A stretch of 64,000 nt of DNA from Athripsodes cinereus (GCA_947579605.1 OX388307.1:31721237-31785236); one strand, 5' to 3'. Counted from the first letter of the stretch, positions 22,111 through 34,234 are shown. The notes: generated by a model from the letters alone, not told the origin. A program made the numbers and translations.

Positions 22111-22589
22111 TTCATATAACATCTTAATACTTAATAAAAAAAAGTTTTTCCTAATAAGTACTAATATTGATTTTTTATTGAGAGGTATTAGATATTATTA
22201 TCTCCTTGACGATATCCTTGAATTTTGAAAACTCTCAATAAAAAAATTAAATAGTAGGGAAAAACAATTTTAACAATTTCTTTATGGAATTTTTACAATT
22301 ACCTAAACAAGTTCCATTCATAGCATGAACATATAGCAAGCTGATGGTAAAATCAGAAACAGCCCTTTAAAGACATAAATTTTATATTATTGCTTAAGCA
22401 TTTTCAATTCATCAACGTTGATAATAATTATAGAAATATCAGAATAATTGATTTTATATAAATTTTTATATTATTAAAATAATACAAACAAACAATTATT
22501 ACTGATTATATAGTATTCTATTCTATTCTTCTCAAGGCCATCCACTCGTTTGTGAGTGATTTAGAGATTATATAGTATAACTTAAGGTT
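22111..22589. other. AT-rich sequence, nothing recognised
   Basis: No frame or repeat that I can support. Confidence 0.5.
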
Positions 22590-23167
22590 TACAGTGAAGC
22601 TTGTAAATTATTTTATTACCAACAAATTATTAACACTATGTGAACTTTACAGTGAAGCTTGTAAATTATTTTATTACCAACAAATTATTAACACTATGTT
22701 CAATTTACAGTGAAGCTTGTAAATTATTTTATTACCAACAAATTATTAACACTATGTGAACTTTACAGTGAAGCTTGTAAATTATTTTATTACCAACAAA
22801 TTATTAACACTATGTTCAATTTACAGTGAAGCTTGTAAATTATTTTATTACCAACAAATTATTAACACTATGTGAACTTTACAGTGAAGCTTGTAAATTA
22901 TTTTATTACCAACAAATTATTAACACTATGTTCAATTTACAGTGAAGCTTGTAAATTATTTTATTACCAATAAATTATTAACACTATGTGAACTTTACAG
23001 TGAAGCTTGTAAATTATTTTATTACCAACAAATTATTAACACAATGTTCAATTTACAGTGAAGCTTGTAAATTATTTTATTACCAACAAATTATTAACAC
23101 TATGTGAACTTTACAGTGAAGCTTGTAAATTATTTTATTACCAACAAATTATTAACACTATGTTCAA
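22590..23167. repeat. 58-bp tandem array with strict two-variant alternation
   Basis: Ten units start at 22597, 22655, 22713 and so on every 58 bp (AAGCTTGTAAATTATTTTAT...). Odd units end TATGTGAACTTTACAGTG; even units end TATGTTCAATTTACAGTG, giving five 116-bp dimers. Only two or three other differences are seen (for example near 22972 and 23043). The unit length is not a multiple of three, so this is not a coding repeat. Confidence 0.95.
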
Positions 23168-24300
23168 ACTACAAAAAAAAAACAAAGAAATAAAAAAAAG
23201 TGCTCTCGATGTTATTATCCGTGCATCAATCGAGGCAAAAACAATCAAGGAAAAAACATAAACTTTCATCTGTGAAATGAATACACCAGAAATTTGAGGA
23301 AATATTTGAATTTGATTAATAACGCCTAGGGAGGAGGCGAACGCTCTCCGTATAATATACAGGGGTATATTGTAGGGGAGGGGAAAAATGCCTTGCGCCA
23401 AAGTCACCACGTTCAAGACAGTCATCAACCAGAAGCTTGAAGAGATCTAGAATTAGCGCCTTTGAATTCTGGCAGTGATAACAAGTGATACTCCTCAACG
23501 CAGAATTATTAAATGTTAAATATCTTATTTTTTGTTGTTATTATGTTTAACGAATACATGTCATTAAATAAAAGCATCCTAATTATTTGCAAAAAGTCAA
23601 ATATATACATAATATATACAAATAATAATTCATTAAAATATATAGAAAAAATTCATACATTTATACTCACAAAAATAATAAGATTTTGTCATAATATAAA
23701 CGAAAAACCCCCTGAAACTTAAGCCTTATATATAACATAAATTTTCAAAAAAACTACAACTTTTGAATACGAGCAAAAGGAACACAAACAAATATTTTTT
23801 CTTCCATGTTATGTTATGTGTCAGTTTTTGCCGCTTAATATAATAAATACTTTAGTCCCTTCGTATATATTTATGTTTATGTGTCCTTTATGAACACCTT
23901 AACCACTTCATTCGATCGTTGTTCTAAATTATTTATGTCTCTCTCCGTGGTCGATCGTGGTTCTCCAGTTTTCCCGTCAAGCCACACCGTAGTTCCTTTG
24001 GTTTCCATTAGCAGACCTAAACAGAAAACTAAATAACATTTCAATCTTTATAGAGTTTCAGATTCAGAGGTTATCCTCTGAGAAGGTTACATTCTTTAAA
24101 TATTATTTCTTTCTACATTTAAAGTCATGATATTGTTATTTTAATTTAATTTTACGTTTTACGCCTTATCATCACCTTATCAAAAGTAGGTACATCAAAT
24201 TTATAGAAAAATGACAACAATAATTCTCTCTAATATTGGCATAATAATGAAAATTTATTTGCCGATCAATCACCTTACAAAATTAATCCTTAAAAGCAAC
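23168..24300. other. Unassigned sequence after the tandem array
   Basis: 23300-23510 is slightly more GC-rich (AGGGAGGAGGCGAACG) but holds no convincing exon. The rest is AT-rich. Confidence 0.45.
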
Positions 24301-24303
24301 TCT

Positions 24304-24600
24304 TCAGCAATATTTCCAGAAATCACAAAGGTCACTAAAGAAATGCCGCAAGGCACCAAAAGATGATCCATACAATAAATGACTATATATTGATGATGAT
24401 CCCAAATTATTTTTCGGAGACCGTCTCAAAGATGCTGGAAAATGGTGCAGTCTTTGATTTTCAATGGAAACTGGTAATATATAGTACATATGTAAATCCT
24501 TTGGTGGTGCTGATAGGCGATTCCATAGATGAGGCCCATTAATTCCAAAATCCCTTTCATAAGACATTTACTTCCCGTCTCTGAAAAACTCAGTAGGTAA
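24304..24600 (-). pseudogene. Possible LINE RT C-terminal scrap
   Basis: The minus strand reads FGINGPHLWNRLSAPPKDL, which resembles the 'GPKLWNSLP-SLR' box near the C-terminus of CR1/Jockey-type proteins. The rest is not recognisable. Weak call. Confidence 0.4.
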
Positions 24601-24694
24601 ACCTATTATCGGCCAATGCTGAAGAATGGCAAGTTTTCTACATATAGTGTCGAAGGGACAGTGTTACGTGTGGCATGATTGTGCAATTTTTTTT

Positions 24695-24790
24695 AATATA
24701 TCTGGGTTTTTGTCATAAATCCAAATACACCTTTCACAATAAGCTTAAAGCTTGTGTCACGAAAGGGGAATATGCCGGTACTTTGATATT
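24695..24790 (-). repeat. SINE-A, 3' part
   Basis: TATCTGGGTTTTTGTCATAA, CCAAATACACCTTTCACAAT, AAGCTTAAAGCTTGTGTC match the reverse of the SINE at 56380-56580. The promoter half is missing. Confidence 0.65.
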
Positions 24791-24799
24791 CATGATTAT

Positions 24800-25752
24800 T
24801 TCCTTAGAAAAGTCGAGTTCAAAGCTAGTATTCCCATAAAAGAATCTATAGATAAACAGTGACGACACACAAAGTTTCTTTTTGTAATAACACCGAGAAA
24901 GATAGGGTAAGTTTCATGAGCATTCGAGTCGTTATGTGTTGTGTTCTAGTGTCGTATGTAAATATCGTAATATACCTAGTTGTACCTACCTAGTATATTC
25001 TGCTTGCTTATTATCTTCGACGAAAATGTCAAAACAGTAAAGTCTCTGATTCATTCATGACATTATTCTTTTTTTATTCTTTTTTCTGCAAACTGTGAAT
25101 TGTGAACATTGAAATTGAAGAATTGGCTTTTTTTAAAACTGTTGCGGATTTTTTTTTTAAATTGATAGATTATTTTCTAATTGAATGCAAATCACTCATT
25201 TAATATTTCATAACACTTTTTTTTTACTACTTTTCATTTTTTTTACAGAATTTCAATCAAAATATTTTTTTGCAACTCCTTTTTTTTAATGTATCTACTT
25301 ACTATGTGTTATTGCGTAACAAAAAATAATGTACCCGGTCGACTAAATTAAATTTTTAATGCACACAAATGTTTTTTGATCCACAAGGCTATCGATGGTG
25401 CTGAACAGCCAATTTTCGCAGTACACCGTTCCTATAACCAATTTCATAGAAAGACGTGGTTAAATGGCGTTGATCTTTAAATAGACTTATTTAGAATAAA
25501 AAACAAATTGGTTTATCTGACGCTAATTTATAGGTATATTTTTCTTCCCTATATCTGAAGTTTACATATTCAATTTTGAGGTGGTCAGTAGCCTGTTTAT
25601 CAAGTCTCAAATGTTCAGAACAGAACCAGGATAAGGATCCTTCCGCTGCCACCTTACTCTATTCTCACGACATAAGCAAATTATTGCTTACTGTGAAATT
25701 GTTTGGGGTGTATTTTAAAACCAGATTCAATTATTGAAGAGTGAAAACATTA
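24800..25752. other. AT-rich sequence with an RTE-c scrap
   Basis: 25395-25470 (GCAGTACACCGTTCCTATAA) is a decayed piece of the type-c RTE tail. Nothing else recognised. Confidence 0.45.
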
Positions 25753-25930
25753 CTACTCTATGTCATCACGGCATATCCCACAAGTCTGGTAGCCAGCAGA
25801 GCAGTTGCATGTTATGAACATACCAGCTGTCTTCTCTGTGCCAATGAAAATTAAAAACATTCAGGATGGGTGGTAAGCCTCATCGCTGAATTAAAAATAT
25901 TTTTTTTTCGAACATCTGCCTATTACCTAC
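25753..25930 (-). repeat. Rep1 copy, reverse
   Basis: TCATCACGGCATATCCCAC, GCAGTTGCATGTTATGAACA, TTCAGGATGGGTGGTAAGCC, CGAACATCTGCC. Confidence 0.8.
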
Positions 25931-28090
25931 AAAGATACAAAAAAGTGGATGATTAATATTTTGTCGGGCGCTTCACGGAACAAGAACGAAAACAAAACAC
26001 CTTAAATAGACTTGTCAGATTTTATTCTTGAAAACAGCTTAAATGGCAAACCTGTACAAACGGGAAAAGATGGAAACATGTCTGATCATGTATTCAGAAA
26101 CTAAAGCTATAATAATGCTTTTCCCTGCATACATAAAAATGGAAAATATCGCGAGTTCCCACATCCCAAGAGAATTGGGTCACATATGCAGAATGAGCGT
26201 TCTGTCATTTTTTTTATCTCATTTTTATTCTTTGAGACATTTCTGAAAACATTGCTTTTTAATATCTACTAGGCTCATGATCCTATGAAAGACAACTCTT
26301 TTATATGCTAATATTGTCAAAATTATTTACTTTTATCCTAACTCTGAAACAAGGAATTACTCCCATCCAACCGTTAGACGTGACATAGTGTTACCATAAT
26401 CACAAAGGTTTTTTATTTTATTTTTGAACCTGACTAAAATTATTTCACCTATCCCTGAAGATGCCCGTCATCCGAGAATCAAATGGCAAGATTACTTAAA
26501 CCAGATCCTAATTCGACGATTCTAATTTTATATACTTAAGACTGTTTAGATTAAGAATTATTTCATGGAAGTATGTAGTATTTATGGTATGAATAAATGA
26601 ATGAAAAGAACAAATTCAAAAAGAAGGTACCTACTTAAACTGCAACATACTCTACAACCAGATTGGATATTTTTGCCTTTATCTAGCAGCGGTTTCTCTT
26701 ATGGAGCGTTTCGGCGCACTTTATTTATAAATGCAATGAGCATATTAAATGTTTAATTGATTGTAGATATCGACATTAACTTTTTGATAAAAAAAAACTT
26801 GTGTTATATACCGTGATGGAAAAAAAATTGTTACCAAGAACCGGGAATTAATAAGCAATTTATTAAAAAAAAATATTATGCAAAATTCTTTAAAAACTAT
26901 GGTGTCTTTATCAGTTATCACGGATAAGCTTTATCGATATTTTTGTATGAAGTAATTTTTTATCGCATCGTACCTACTCCAGATTTTCAATTCACCAACC
27001 GCCTCTATCTAAATCCTGTTCGAGATTACTTTTCTTTGCGCCAGATAGCGCCAATATTCCGAATCATTAGACGTGTCAATCACTGCACCAAATCTGTTGC
27101 CAATAATACGATGTGTTGAACCCATTGATGGGTGCATAAATGTGGTATTAGTTGGTAAATGTAGGTGATCCTGCGACGGAGAACTGAAGCTTTGTAGCTT
27201 TTGTCGGCTCCATGTCTAGTGTTTTGATTGAACGTAAAACTTTGTTAGACTTATTTACGTAACTATAATATATTTTTTAAATTTAACATGATATATTGTT
27301 TGTATTTAAATTTTTCTGTAATTTTTTAGGTTTCCAGTAAAAGACAAGTTAGTTTGTAAAATGTTACGTAGCAGACGTGTTACATCATCAATTTCCCCCC
27401 ACTTCCACGTAGCAAATTATTTTCAAAATGGTAAAGATTTTTGACATTTTTTATTTTTTTTTCGGTTTTGTTAAATAATATTTTTTTCGGGAATTTTCTG
27501 GTTTTATGTTTTATTTCTACTTTTCAAAAATGAAGATCTATCTTTTTATCGACTGCTTACCTAAAAAAATACAGTATCATTAATTTCCAGTTTTAAATCC
27601 TTGCAGAGAATTAATAAAGACATGAAACCAGCTTTTTTATTAATTATTTATTGTATCATACTAGTAATTCTTGACACAATTCTGGACTTTGCGTTGCGTG
27701 CGCGACTACCGAATGCGTTTGAACTATGATTGAGTATTCTCAAAATATCAAATACCGACCTTGAATCGTCGTTCGTCATTTAAAACTATTCAAAATATTT
27801 TCGAATTGAAATAGAACGCTTTTAAATATCTCTTGAAAGTCATAACACCGTAAGCAACATTTTATTCAAAAAGACATTTTTCTGTTAAAGTATAATAATA
27901 ATAAAGTATCCTTTAAGGAACGTTTCAGGAGTAAAATAAAAAAAATAATAATATTATCTTGAAATTTATCTTCGCATTTTGGTTGCCCCGTAACAAAGGT
28001 GTTGCAACAATGTATGAGGTTTTATGTTATATAAAAAAGGGATTTCAAATTGTACATCGAATCATCTATGGTACATAGGTATGTTTATTT
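25931..28090. other. AT-rich sequence, no gene recognised
   Basis: Short frames (for example at 26043-26246) are not family-like. Nothing else to report. Confidence 0.45.
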
Positions 28091-28094
28091 AATT

Positions 28095-28215
28095 GGACAA
28101 AGCACTTTTCGCGACAAGGTTAGGGATGCGGATTCAAGTCCCGCCCGGAACACTACCGAATAAGGTGACATTGTCTTTTCTAAGCCTTATAATGATCATG
28201 TGTTAAATTTACATC
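28095..28215 (+). repeat. SINE-B, tRNA-derived
   Basis: TTGGACAAAGCACTTTTCGCG, a B-box-like GGATTCAAGTCCCGCC, and the body AATAAGGTGACATTGTCTTT. Related copies at 28490-28600 (reverse) and 47405-47745 (facing pair). The B box supports a tRNA origin; the A box is weak. Confidence 0.6.
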
Positions 28216-28489
28216 TACCTATGGTATATTTTTTGGTAGGTAAACTTTTTCAGTTAATTATTCTCTGAACTTTTTTTGAAAATAATACAATTAGCAGTTA
28301 GTTCTAGCGAAAGGATCTATTATATTTTAAAATTTTCGTCTGGGTATTGAATCAATATTATTAAACAATTTAATTAAAGAGTAAGGAAGCTACATATTTT
28401 TTAGCGTTCACTCGTAGTAATTTTTACAATTAACAATTGTATAAGGTTACATATATAAGTATATAACCAGAGCGCATGTATAGCTATCA

Positions 28490-28600
28490 CACAAAATTTA
28501 GCAGAATCCACGTCATCTTTTTCGATTGTCTCTCAGACGAGACTTGAATCCACAACTCATCTTTTTCGCGATGCATCATTTAGTCCAACTAATCTACTGG
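28490..28600 (-). repeat. SINE-B copy, reverse
   Basis: GACGAGACTTGAATCCACAACTC is the reverse of the B-box area of SINE-B, followed by CGCGATGCATCATTTAGTCC. Confidence 0.55.
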
Positions 28601-28664
28601 GCAAGATACCAGAGGCTTCAAAATTCTTTCATTTAAATAAACCCAATTGACCTCTTTAATTCTT

Positions 28665-28890
28665 CTCCTTCTTCTTCTATCTGTGCCGTATCAGGTCCCC
28701 CGACGTTGACAATCACTCTGGATAATGCTTCTCTATCCCCAGCTGTGGGGACCAGCTATGCTATTCCGGTCCATTGCCGTATATTACGCAGCCACGACAT
28801 CAGCTGCTTCTTTCCCACTCCACGACGTCCCTCAATCTTGCCCTCCATTATCAACTGCAGGAACCGATATAAAGCCTTTAAGACTAGATG
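28665..28890 (-). pseudogene. RTE-like LINE tail (type d), reverse
   Basis: The minus strand reads LQLIMEGKIEGRRGVGKKQ, then SWLRNIRQWTG, and ends CGTCGGGGGACCTGATACGG plus a GAAGAA-rich tail. Same family as 45905-46150 and 62985-63535. These short pieces are 3' ends left by incomplete reverse transcription. Confidence 0.75.
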
Positions 28891-28899
28891 AAATAATTA

Positions 28900-30580
28900 T
28901 GATGATTTATTATCGATGAGTTTATTTATATGTTTCATCGATTTCACGGTTACATCGAAACACGGACGTTTTATTTTTCACCTGAAACCCGTGTGAGGTC
29001 TTATGTTATGAGGGTCATACGTATACAATACATAATATTACCTATATATAATAATATATTATCGCTTTCTAACATCCTATACATACAGATATATGCAGGG
29101 TTACACAGTTCCTAGTGCACTTATCTTGAGAAATGGACATAGGTATGAAAAACGTATGGAAAATGTATAAACGGGGAAAGTATGAATTATACCTATGCAA
29201 CAAAAGGTAACGTAAACAAACTCTAAAACTGGAGTTTTTCAAAATAATGGCTTAACTGTACTACTACCTATTATTCCCTCAAACAGTATCCCAAGTGGAG
29301 TAGACAGAGAGAACGGAACGCCATATAGATCTGTCTTTAGAAACAATAATTGCGTTATAATAGGTATATGGCGTAAATATAATGGCTTAACCATCACGGT
29401 ATCTCCCACAAAAAGGGTAGCCAATAATTATACTGAAATGACCATTCACATTTCCGGATATTTCAGGAGTCAAGGACTCATAATCCACACTTATAAACAA
29501 AATTTTGTTCTTACGGGCGGGTCGTAGTGGACAACCTGAATGACTTGTTAGCTAAATCCGCCTTGTGGCAATCTTTTAAACTACTATGAATTTTCATTAT
29601 CTCCTTAAGAAAGAGAAAAACCATAAACATATATTTTGATTGAAAATTTAATTGAATCTGAAATACACACACAGGAAAAATTAAGGATAATTATTTATCA
29701 CGGGACAAAGTGTTTTAATGACTAACACAAAGAACTTGAAAATATCAAAATTTATAAGTAATTTAAAAAATAAATTAAACTGATTTAGTATTAAGATTAG
29801 GTATTAGTAAAGCACTTATAATTATGATGCAACAAAGTGTTATGTATGGTGTATAATGTGGTTTTAAAAGTATAGTAATCAAGTAAAACTTATCCAGTGT
29901 AAGTATTACATTAATCCATCTTTTACTGTTTATGTGTAAAATTAAGGATTTTGAGACTTTCGCACACACAAGTAAGTTTTATTCTCTAAATGTAAATAAA
30001 ATAATTATATATGTATTTTTGAAGCAAATGTGTATGTTTATAATATATTTTGTTATATTTTAAATAAAAATAATAAAATTATAACTAAAAAAAATATCAC
30101 AAAAAAGCAGAGATACGATATCTGGAAAATTTGGAGGATCCAAGACGACGTGACTCCTGGGCGGAAAACCTCATCGCTGAAATGATGATCTCAAAATTAA
30201 TTTCTAATAATGTTTTATGATTGCCTACCATAAACAATATAACCTCTACTCAAAGAAATGAAAATAGGATTTAGTTTCACAAGTCAACGATCTCATCGCT
30301 TTAGTTTTCCAGTTTTTGGGTATCGGTTTGCAATATCCCTTAACCCTCTCGGTACAACGATTTATCTTGGCCGTTGTGCAATCGTGCGGCACTAAGAGAA
30401 TTCCCAGACACTAATGGATTGCACTTAAGACTGCAACAAATTTTAATGATTTATGTTGCATCTGTTGTTGCTATGTTGCTAATATTGTTTTTCTTATTAC
30501 TTTGTTTCCTTCGTTATTTCTATATCTTATTAAGTTTCAAATATATAGTAAATTAAATGAAATTGAAACCTTATAACAAT
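28900..30580. other. AT-rich sequence with Rep1 scraps
   Basis: 29388-29425 (CCATCACGGTATCTCCCAC) and 30160-30185 (AAACCTCATCGCTGAAATG) are Rep1 pieces. No gene recognised. Confidence 0.5.
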
Positions 30581-30584
30581 TTAC

Positions 30585-30641
30585 CTGAAATGAAATGAAA
30601 TGAAATGAAATGAAATGAAATGAAATGAAATGAAATTCTTT
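30585..30641 (-). repeat. (TTTCA)n microsatellite, LINE tail
   Basis: About ten perfect TGAAA units on the plus strand. They lead into 30642-30870, so on the minus strand this is the simple-repeat tail of that element. Confidence 0.85.
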
Positions 30642-30870
30642 TATTTCCCCTCTTACAATAGGTACATTTGACAATTTTCACAATATATTTTAAATTATTA
30701 TGGACAACACATACCACTCTTTCTTCTTATCAAACTCATCATGGGCTCCCTATAGGGATCTCAGATGAGCGAGCCAGGGGCAGCTCTCATACCTATTTTC
30801 ATTCGTTGAGATGCCATTCTCACTTCTTCTGATTTCACTATGCATAATTTTATAATGTATTAATAGCTAT
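30642..30870 (-). repeat. LINE 3' untranslated region fragment
   Basis: Minus-strand sequence ending GGGAAATAAAAGAATTTCA before the (TTTCA)n tail. It lacks coding sequence. The family is not identified. Confidence 0.5.
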
Positions 30871-30885
30871 TCTGTTGAGTTCCCA

Positions 30886-31960
30886 GTAGTAAACAATAGG
30901 TCTCCCACTCTTTTCTTTTCATTTTTCAGTGACCTGTAATAGGCAGGTCAAGAGGGTATCTTTTCCCGGATTATTTTTGTTCCCGGGAAACGGGAAATTT
31001 TAAAATGAATTTCCCGGGAATTCATTATAATATTTATAAATATTCAATTTTCAACAAATTTGGTATAAAAAATCTCATAACTTGTTGACACTTGCAAACA
31101 TTTTGATTTGATAAAAAAAAATCAAATTTTTGTTACCAATATAAGTAATTTGCTTAAAAAAAACTAAATAGCTGACTGACGAGATTTATTTAGGTACTCT
31201 ATGTTTTATATCAAAATAAAAATTGTTTACAAAATATATAAACTTTTAATTTTTGATCATCCTATCAAGCAAAAAAATGTTATGGATTTTGGCAAAGCTT
31301 TTTAAAGATTTTTGACTTAAAAAATGAGAAATATCGTCAAAAAAAGATTTTTTATATCGGTTAATATCCATGAATAAAACAAAAAAAAATGACAGTTGGC
31401 TGCACTAATATTTTTCAGAACTATCTAACTTTTCGAAATATGTAAAAAAAAACATGAAAAATTGTAGGATTCTTATACATTGTCGGCCAAACACACCTCC
31501 GATTTCGAATTATATTTAGAATAATTATGCTTCTTTCAAACGAATACATTCAAGCTATAATTAAGTTTTTTTTTAAAGTATAACACTCATATTGGTAATT
31601 AATATTATTTTTCATATTTTCATATCAAAATATTCGTCAGCTTCTACAAGTTTATCACGACTATTACAGTTAACTAAACAAAGATTTCGGTATCGGTATG
31701 ACAATCTGCATGACTAATAATTTGTATTTTTTCCCGGGAAACGGGAAATAAAAAATTAGAGGGTTTTCCCGGGAATTCCCGGGAGTAACCCTCTAGGCAG
31801 GTGTTCAAAAAACTTCACTTTAAGACAGTAAACGTCTTCAATTCAGCGATGAGCCATGCCACCCATTCTGAATATCTTATTTTTTTTACAAACAGGGAAA
31901 GGTCCACAATCACGATGTTTATTACATGCAGTTGGTCCTCTGACTACCACGCTTATGGAT
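30886..31960 (+). repeat. Rep1 copy, forward, split by a hAT-type element
   Basis: Rep1 reads AGGTCTCCCACTC...GACCTGTAATAGGCAGGT to 30948 and resumes at 31803 with GTTCAAAAAACTTCAC... GAGCCATGCCACCCATTCTG. Removing 30949-31802 restores the order seen in intact copies. The right end runs into Rep2. Confidence 0.85.
30949..31794. mobile_element. Non-autonomous hAT-type element with exact 8-bp TSD
   Basis: The flanks AGGCAGGT (30941-30948 and 31795-31802) are an exact 8-bp duplication. The ends (AAGAGGGTATC...CCCGG and CCCGGG...GTAACCCTCT) are imperfect inverted repeats built around several TTCCCGGGAA palindromes. About 846 bp, AT-rich inside, no transposase frame. The 8-bp duplication fits hAT; the ends do not match a hAT group that I can name. 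Confidence 0.8.
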
Positions 31961-32115
31961 ATTATCGCCAGGATAGAGACTCTACTCTGATTTTGTTGTT
32001 TTTTTATGTCTGTTTTATATTTTTATTTTTTCTCTCTTTTGCATTTTTTTTTTGACTTTTCCTTTTTTCTGCTGAGATTGCATTGATCAAAAGCTGTTAT
32101 GGTCTATTATAACTT
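31958..32115 (+). repeat. Rep2 copy
   Basis: TATCGCCAGGATAGAGACTC, T-rich stretch, then CTGCTGAGATTGCATTGATC and AAAAGCTGTTATGGTC. Compare 38750-39020, 60905-61125 and 63755-64000. Confidence 0.65.
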
Positions 32116-32368
32116 ACTGTAAATAAACCTATTTTTATTGCACACCATCCATTAAGCATCAAACCAACAAACTCTTTTTTTCAAACCCAAATGTCGTTTC
32201 TTTTCATTAGGTAACTATTGCAAATTCAGTAAATGGTAACATGAACTTCTTGAACCTGATAATGATTCTATGGGACTTAATTGGGTCTATTATTAATTAA
32301 AATATATCGAAAATAAATTATAGAAACTCTTCTTCTCCTTGGGCACTTATAAGTCCCAACCTTAACTT

Positions 32369-32569
32369 AGGCCTGAGTCAATAACACACTTTCGCGTCAC
32401 GTTCCCGCTCCGTTAGCGTTCGGGTGCAGATGAAGTTGCAAGCAAGTGTCAATTTCGTTGCTAAGATACACAATAGTTACGAAAATTAACACTTTGGCGC
32501 AACATCGTCTGCACCCGAACGCTAACGGAGCGGGAACGTGACGCGAAAGTGTGTTATTGACTCAGGCCT
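32369..32569. mobile_element. MITE with long perfect terminal inverted repeats
   Basis: 201 bp. The outer 62 bp at each end (AGGCCTGAGTCAATAACACA...) are perfect inverted repeats and the inner part is imperfectly inverted, so nearly the whole element is a palindrome. The 3-bp flanks CTT (32366-32368 and 32570-32572) repeat. A decayed relative is at 63059-63232 with CAG flanks. No coding. The superfamily is open; 3-bp duplications occur in Harbinger and a few others. Confidence 0.9.
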
Positions 32570-32572
32570 CTT

Positions 32573-33160
32573 CACTGTAAATTGTTCAGTCCTCTCACAC
32601 GTTTAAGTATTAATATTCACATGGAAAAAGCAGCTTATTTTAAAAGCAAAATATGTAAAAACAGTAAAAAAAAAGTTATCAATAATCTTTCAATATGAAA
32701 TACGTATTAAAATCAAAACGTTTACAAAAAAGTCTAAGCTATTTATTTGATAAATAAATATACAATCAACTTTAATAATAAAATAAAAAATGTTTCGGCA
32801 TCCGAATACAGGAAACTTTATTCTTTCAAAAGACGGAAGAATTTACCAATATCTTCGGTTCAGTATCACGGTACGTCTTCCGGTTTCGGAGAATAATATC
32901 AAAAAACTAATAAAAAGCTCTCTAACGACATCAAAGACTTTGGATGGGCACAGTATAATATGAGCTTTTCAAAAATCTATACATATTAAATTATCTACTT
33001 ACTTCTGGTACAAAGAATTTCGATTTACCTTGGTGAAACTTTGAGTGATAGGTAGAAATATATTATGATAAGATAAAAACATTTAAAACCCAAGGAAAAC
33101 TTTGATTATTTTAAATCGACCTATACTACGGATGAAACATCTAACTTAAGTCTGTTTGTA
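32573..33160. other. AT-rich sequence, nothing recognised
   Basis: No supported frame or repeat. Confidence 0.5.
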
Positions 33161-33164
33161 AATC

Positions 33165-33395
33165 ATCATCATCATCATCATCGCCTTCAGGGAATGTATT
33201 TATTTTATTTTCTTTGTGAAAGAAAATAAAATAAATACATTCCCTGCGCTCTGATGTCGTTGTCATAGGAACGGTGTATTGTGAAATAGGGACGTCCGGG
33301 CTGACGGAACTCTTGCGAATGGAACAACAGTGCTCTTTTTGGCCAACTATCATTGGGCATTCTCAGAACATGACCCAGCCAGGACCATCGTATAT
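33165..33395 (-). pseudogene. RTE-like LINE tail (type c), reverse, rearranged
   Basis: Minus strand of 33245-33395 matches the type-c tail (GGTCCTGGCTGGGTCATGTT, CACTGTTGTTCC, CACAATACACCGTTCC, ACATCAGAGCGCAGGGAATG). A (ATG)n end at 33165-33185 precedes it. Between them lies the palindrome at 33188-33246. Confidence 0.75.
33188..33246. repeat. Perfect 28-bp inverted repeat with 3-nt spacer
   Basis: CAGGGAATGTATTTATTTTA... is followed after GTG by its exact complement. The right arm includes family sequence (CATTCCCTG) of the type-c LINE tail; the left arm is its inverted copy, so it arose after that tail inserted. Confidence 0.9.
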
Positions 33396-33748
33396 AAAAC
33401 TTTATGAATAAGATAATCTCAATAAAACATTAAAATCCGTTGATTAATTGAATAAGTAAATATAATATTAAAACATAAGAAAAACATAAGTCTACCTTGG
33501 TACGGGCTCATGTCCAGTTAGGTAGATTTTTTGTGACTTATCTTTTAAATACTGTTTTGTAAATGAAATAAATCAATATTTAAAATGCAGGTGGGCAAAT
33601 TGCAACAATAACTAGCAATAGGCACTTCCAATACACATACGTATACCTTTACGTCTTAATCTATTTATTCCTCGATGCGAGTGCCTATCGGTGATAGTGC
33701 CTTTATAGAAAAAAAAAAACATTGTATTACTTTCATAACGTACAATAT

Positions 33749-33839
33749 AGGCCTTTCAGGTAGACACCCAACATCAGTGAGTTACCTATTAGTTTCTAAA
33801 AAAAAAATCACCGATGATGGGTGACTACCCGAAAGGCCT
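33749..33839. repeat. Short MITE-like inverted repeat
   Basis: AGGCCTTTCAGGTAGACACC and its imperfect complement GGGTGACTACCCGAAAGGCC flank an AT-rich centre. 91 bp. No target duplication is visible. Confidence 0.6.
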
Positions 33840-33898
33840 CTGAGTCAAATAGATTATTGTTCATAGTGAGTATTGTGATACAGTGTTTTATGTAATTA

Positions 33899-34231
33899 CT
33901 AGCTGACCCGGCAAACGTTGTTTTGCCAGAAATGTTCATTATTTCTAGATTACTTATATCGCTATTAAAAAACAGGGTTGATGGTAGAAGGGTGAAAATT
34001 TAGGGCTGTATGTATTTTTTAATGCCTCACCATAAAAAAATAAAAATAAAATATTTTGTCCAAAAAATAAAATCGAGGTGGACCACCCTTAACTTTTAGG
34101 GGTATTAAAAATAGATGTAGGCCGATTCTCAGACCTACCCGATAAGCACACAAAATTTCATCAAAATCGGTCCAGTCGTTTCGGAGGAGTATGATAACAA
34201 ACAACGTGACACGAGAATTTTATATATTAGA
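33899..34231 (-). mobile_element. Non-autonomous Helitron
   Basis: On the minus strand it starts TCTAATATATAAAATTCTCG and ends with a hairpin GGCAAA-acaacg-TTTGCC (33910-33927), a few bases, then CTAG. It sits between A (34232 side) and T (33898 side), the A|T target typical of Helitrons. The homologue at 47849-48172 has the same ends. 333 bp, no Rep/helicase. Confidence 0.88.
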
Positions 34232-34234
34232 TAA

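Noticed and set aside
22590..23167. CRISPR-like regularity of the 58-bp array
   Set aside because: There are no unique spacers; the whole unit repeats. The context is eukaryotic.
23138..23428. Frames over the end of the 58-bp array
   Set aside because: They read repeat sequence in a 58-bp unit that shifts frame every copy, so they are accidental.
33188..33246. microRNA precursor
   Set aside because: The stem is perfectly paired, AT-rich, with a 3-nt loop, and arises from a copied LINE tail. The same argument applies to 36128-36221 and 56761-56834.
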